Shown here piece after piece: positions 29,615 to 30,548 of a DNA stretch of 30,548 bases. How positions within the stretch are numbered: position 1 is the first letter of the stretch; each line of letters begins with the position of its first letter. This DNA is from DASUPK01 sp035456265 (GTDB lineage: Bacteria; Actinomycetota; Thermoleophilia; Solirubrobacterales; 70-9), in contig DATIDP010000148.1 in the NCBI GenBank assembly GCA_035456265.1, positions 1-30,548 on the forward strand, given 5' to 3'. Position numbers and translations under genes: made by a program. The notes beneath the pieces were generated by a model. The model was given only the letters and a program-made list of their open reading frames with translations. It was not told the origin of the DNA and did not search any database.

Positions 29615-30548
29615 CCGACGGGCCGGGAATCGTCTACCTGGTCGGCGCGGGCCCCGGCGACCCGGGGCTGATGACGATCCGCTCCCTCGACCTGATCGTC
29701 GCCGCCGACGTGATCGTCCATGACCGCCTGATTCCGGGCGACGCGCTGGTGGCTGCCCGTCCCGATGCCGAGATTCTCTACGTCGGCAAGGAGCCGGGCG
29801 ACGCGAGCGTCCCGCAGGGGAGCATCGAGGAGCTGCTGATCGACCGCGCCCGCGCCGGCCGGATCGTCGTCCGGCTGAAGGGTGGGGACCCGTTCGTTTT
29901 CGGGCGCGGCGGCGAGGAGGCCCAGGCGCTGGCCGAGGCGGGCATTCCGTTCGAGGTGGTTCCTGGAGTGACCGCAGGCGTGGCGGCTCCCGCCTACGCC
30001 GGCATCCCGGTCACCCACCGCGACGACGCCTCGGCCGTCGCCTTCGTGACCGGCCACGAGGATCCGGAGAAGGAGGACTCGGCACTCGATTACGAGACGC
30101 TGGCTCGCTTCCCGGGAACCCTCGTCTTCTACATGGGCGTCAAGGCCCTGCCACGGATCGCCCGGGCCCTGATCGCCGCCGGGCGTGAGGCATCGGAACC
30201 CGCAGCGGTGGTGGAGCGCGGCACGCTTCCCGGCCAGCGCACGGTGAGCTCGACGCTGGAAGGCATCGCCGCCGCCGCCGAGGAGGCGGGCCTCAAGCCG
30301 CCCGCCGTGACCGTCGTCGGCCCGGTCGCGGCCCGCCGAGAGCGGATCGCCTGGCTCGAGCGGCGTCCCCTGCACGGCCAACGCGTGGTCGTGACCCGCG
30401 CGCGGGCCCAGGCGAGCGAGCTCGCCCGCCGCCTCGATGCGCTCGGCGCGGAGCCGATCGAGCTGCCCGCGATCCGCATCGAGCCGCGTCTTGACTCCGA
30501 CGAGGTCCGCCGCGCTGTCGAGAGCCTGCACGCGTACGCGCTCGTCTG
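29611..30548 (+). CDS. cobA/hemD: Fused uroporphyrinogen-III C-methyltransferase / uroporphyrinogen-III synthase (partial)
   Basis: The N-terminal 240 residues are a complete SUMT domain: YLVGAGPGDPGLMT (9-22), VVRLKGGDPFVFGRGGEE, VVPGVTAGVAAPAYAGIPVTHRD and VFYMGVKALPRIA. It methylates uroporphyrinogen III towards precorrin-2 (siroheme, cobalamin). From about residue 250 a HemD domain begins (GQRVVVTRARAQASELARRL, then LGAEPIELPAIRIEP), which closes hydroxymethylbilane to uroporphyrinogen III. The gene runs past the window end with 312 codons visible. Its ATG overlaps the hemC stop by 4 nt. Such fusions are usual in Gram-positive and actinobacterial heme operons. Confidence 0.94.
   Translation, partial: MTDGPGIVYLVGAGPGDPGLMTIRSLDLIVAADVIVHDRLIPGDALVAARPDAEILYVGKEPGDASVPQGSIEELLIDRARAGRIVVRLKGGDPFVFGRGGEEAQALAEAGIPFEVVPGVTAGVAAPAYAGIPVTHRDDASAVAFVTGHEDPEKEDSALDYETLARFPGTLVFYMGVKALPRIARALIAAGREASEPAAVVERGTLPGQRTVSSTLEGIAAAAEEAGLKPPAVTVVGPVAARRERIAWLERRPLHGQRVVVTRARAQASELARRLDALGAEPIELPAIRIEPRLDSDEVRRAVESLHAYALV

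Noticed and set aside
1..30548. CRISPR arrays, insertion sequences, prophage or integrative element
   Set aside because: No regularly spaced repeats, transposase, integrase or phage genes are visible.

Overview
The window is very GC-rich, densely coded DNA from a free-living bacterium. Type-2 (eukaryote-like) isoleucyl-tRNA synthetase, an actinobacterial-style FumC, DUF1385 and DUF6458 proteins, an SpoIID/LytB protein without other sporulation genes, and an actinobacterial-type c-di-AMP (ydaO) riboswitch all point to Actinomycetota. A deep class such as Thermoleophilia is likely, but this is inference and no rRNA is present to confirm it. No tRNA, rRNA, CRISPR array, phage or insertion sequence was seen; the window reads as core chromosome.

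Layout. (1) 1-4136, minus strand: VOC protein, ileS and a HAD phosphatase, transcribed towards the window start, with an AraC-type regulator diverging at 4230. (2) 5010-10577: small membrane protein, MarR regulator, lipoprotein, fumC, an aldehyde dehydrogenase on the minus strand and a secreted SpoIID/LytB protein. (3) 15244-10621, minus strand: PAP2 phosphatase, ychF, methylthioadenosine-phosphorylase-family protein, MtaD-type deaminase and a tocopherol-cyclase/CrtC-like protein. This is a tightly packed run whose middle pair handles methylthioadenosine. (4) 15314-16527: a broken small gene, then an orphan BtrH-like acyltransferase/cysteine-peptidase-fold protein. (5) 19985-16531, minus strand: M20 peptidase, DUF1385 protein, methylmalonyl-CoA epimerase, a 71-residue unknown and a membrane-anchored methyltransferase, mostly joined by start/stop overlaps. 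(6) 19995-20202: a chromate transporter (chrA) remnant. (7) 20226-23605: rarA, a structured non-coding region with a strong intrinsic terminator, and a long aldehyde dehydrogenase. (8) 23606-24965: a c-di-AMP riboswitch, a terminator-like hairpin and an unusual secreted protein made of three Cys-bounded repeats. (9) 25002-30548: ccmA-ccmB-ccmC-ccmD-like-hemA-hemC-cobA/hemD, a heme export and tetrapyrrole synthesis operon with nearly every junction overlapping. It runs off the window end.

The most promising little-described unit is the riboswitch plus the three-repeat secreted protein. The aptamer can be recognised from its conserved segments, while the protein it appears to control matches no family I know. 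Also notable are two adjacent-quality gene remnants that keep ends but lack middles, a fumarase with Arg in place of Met in its catalytic loop signature, and an unidentified structured RNA region before the second aldehyde dehydrogenase.
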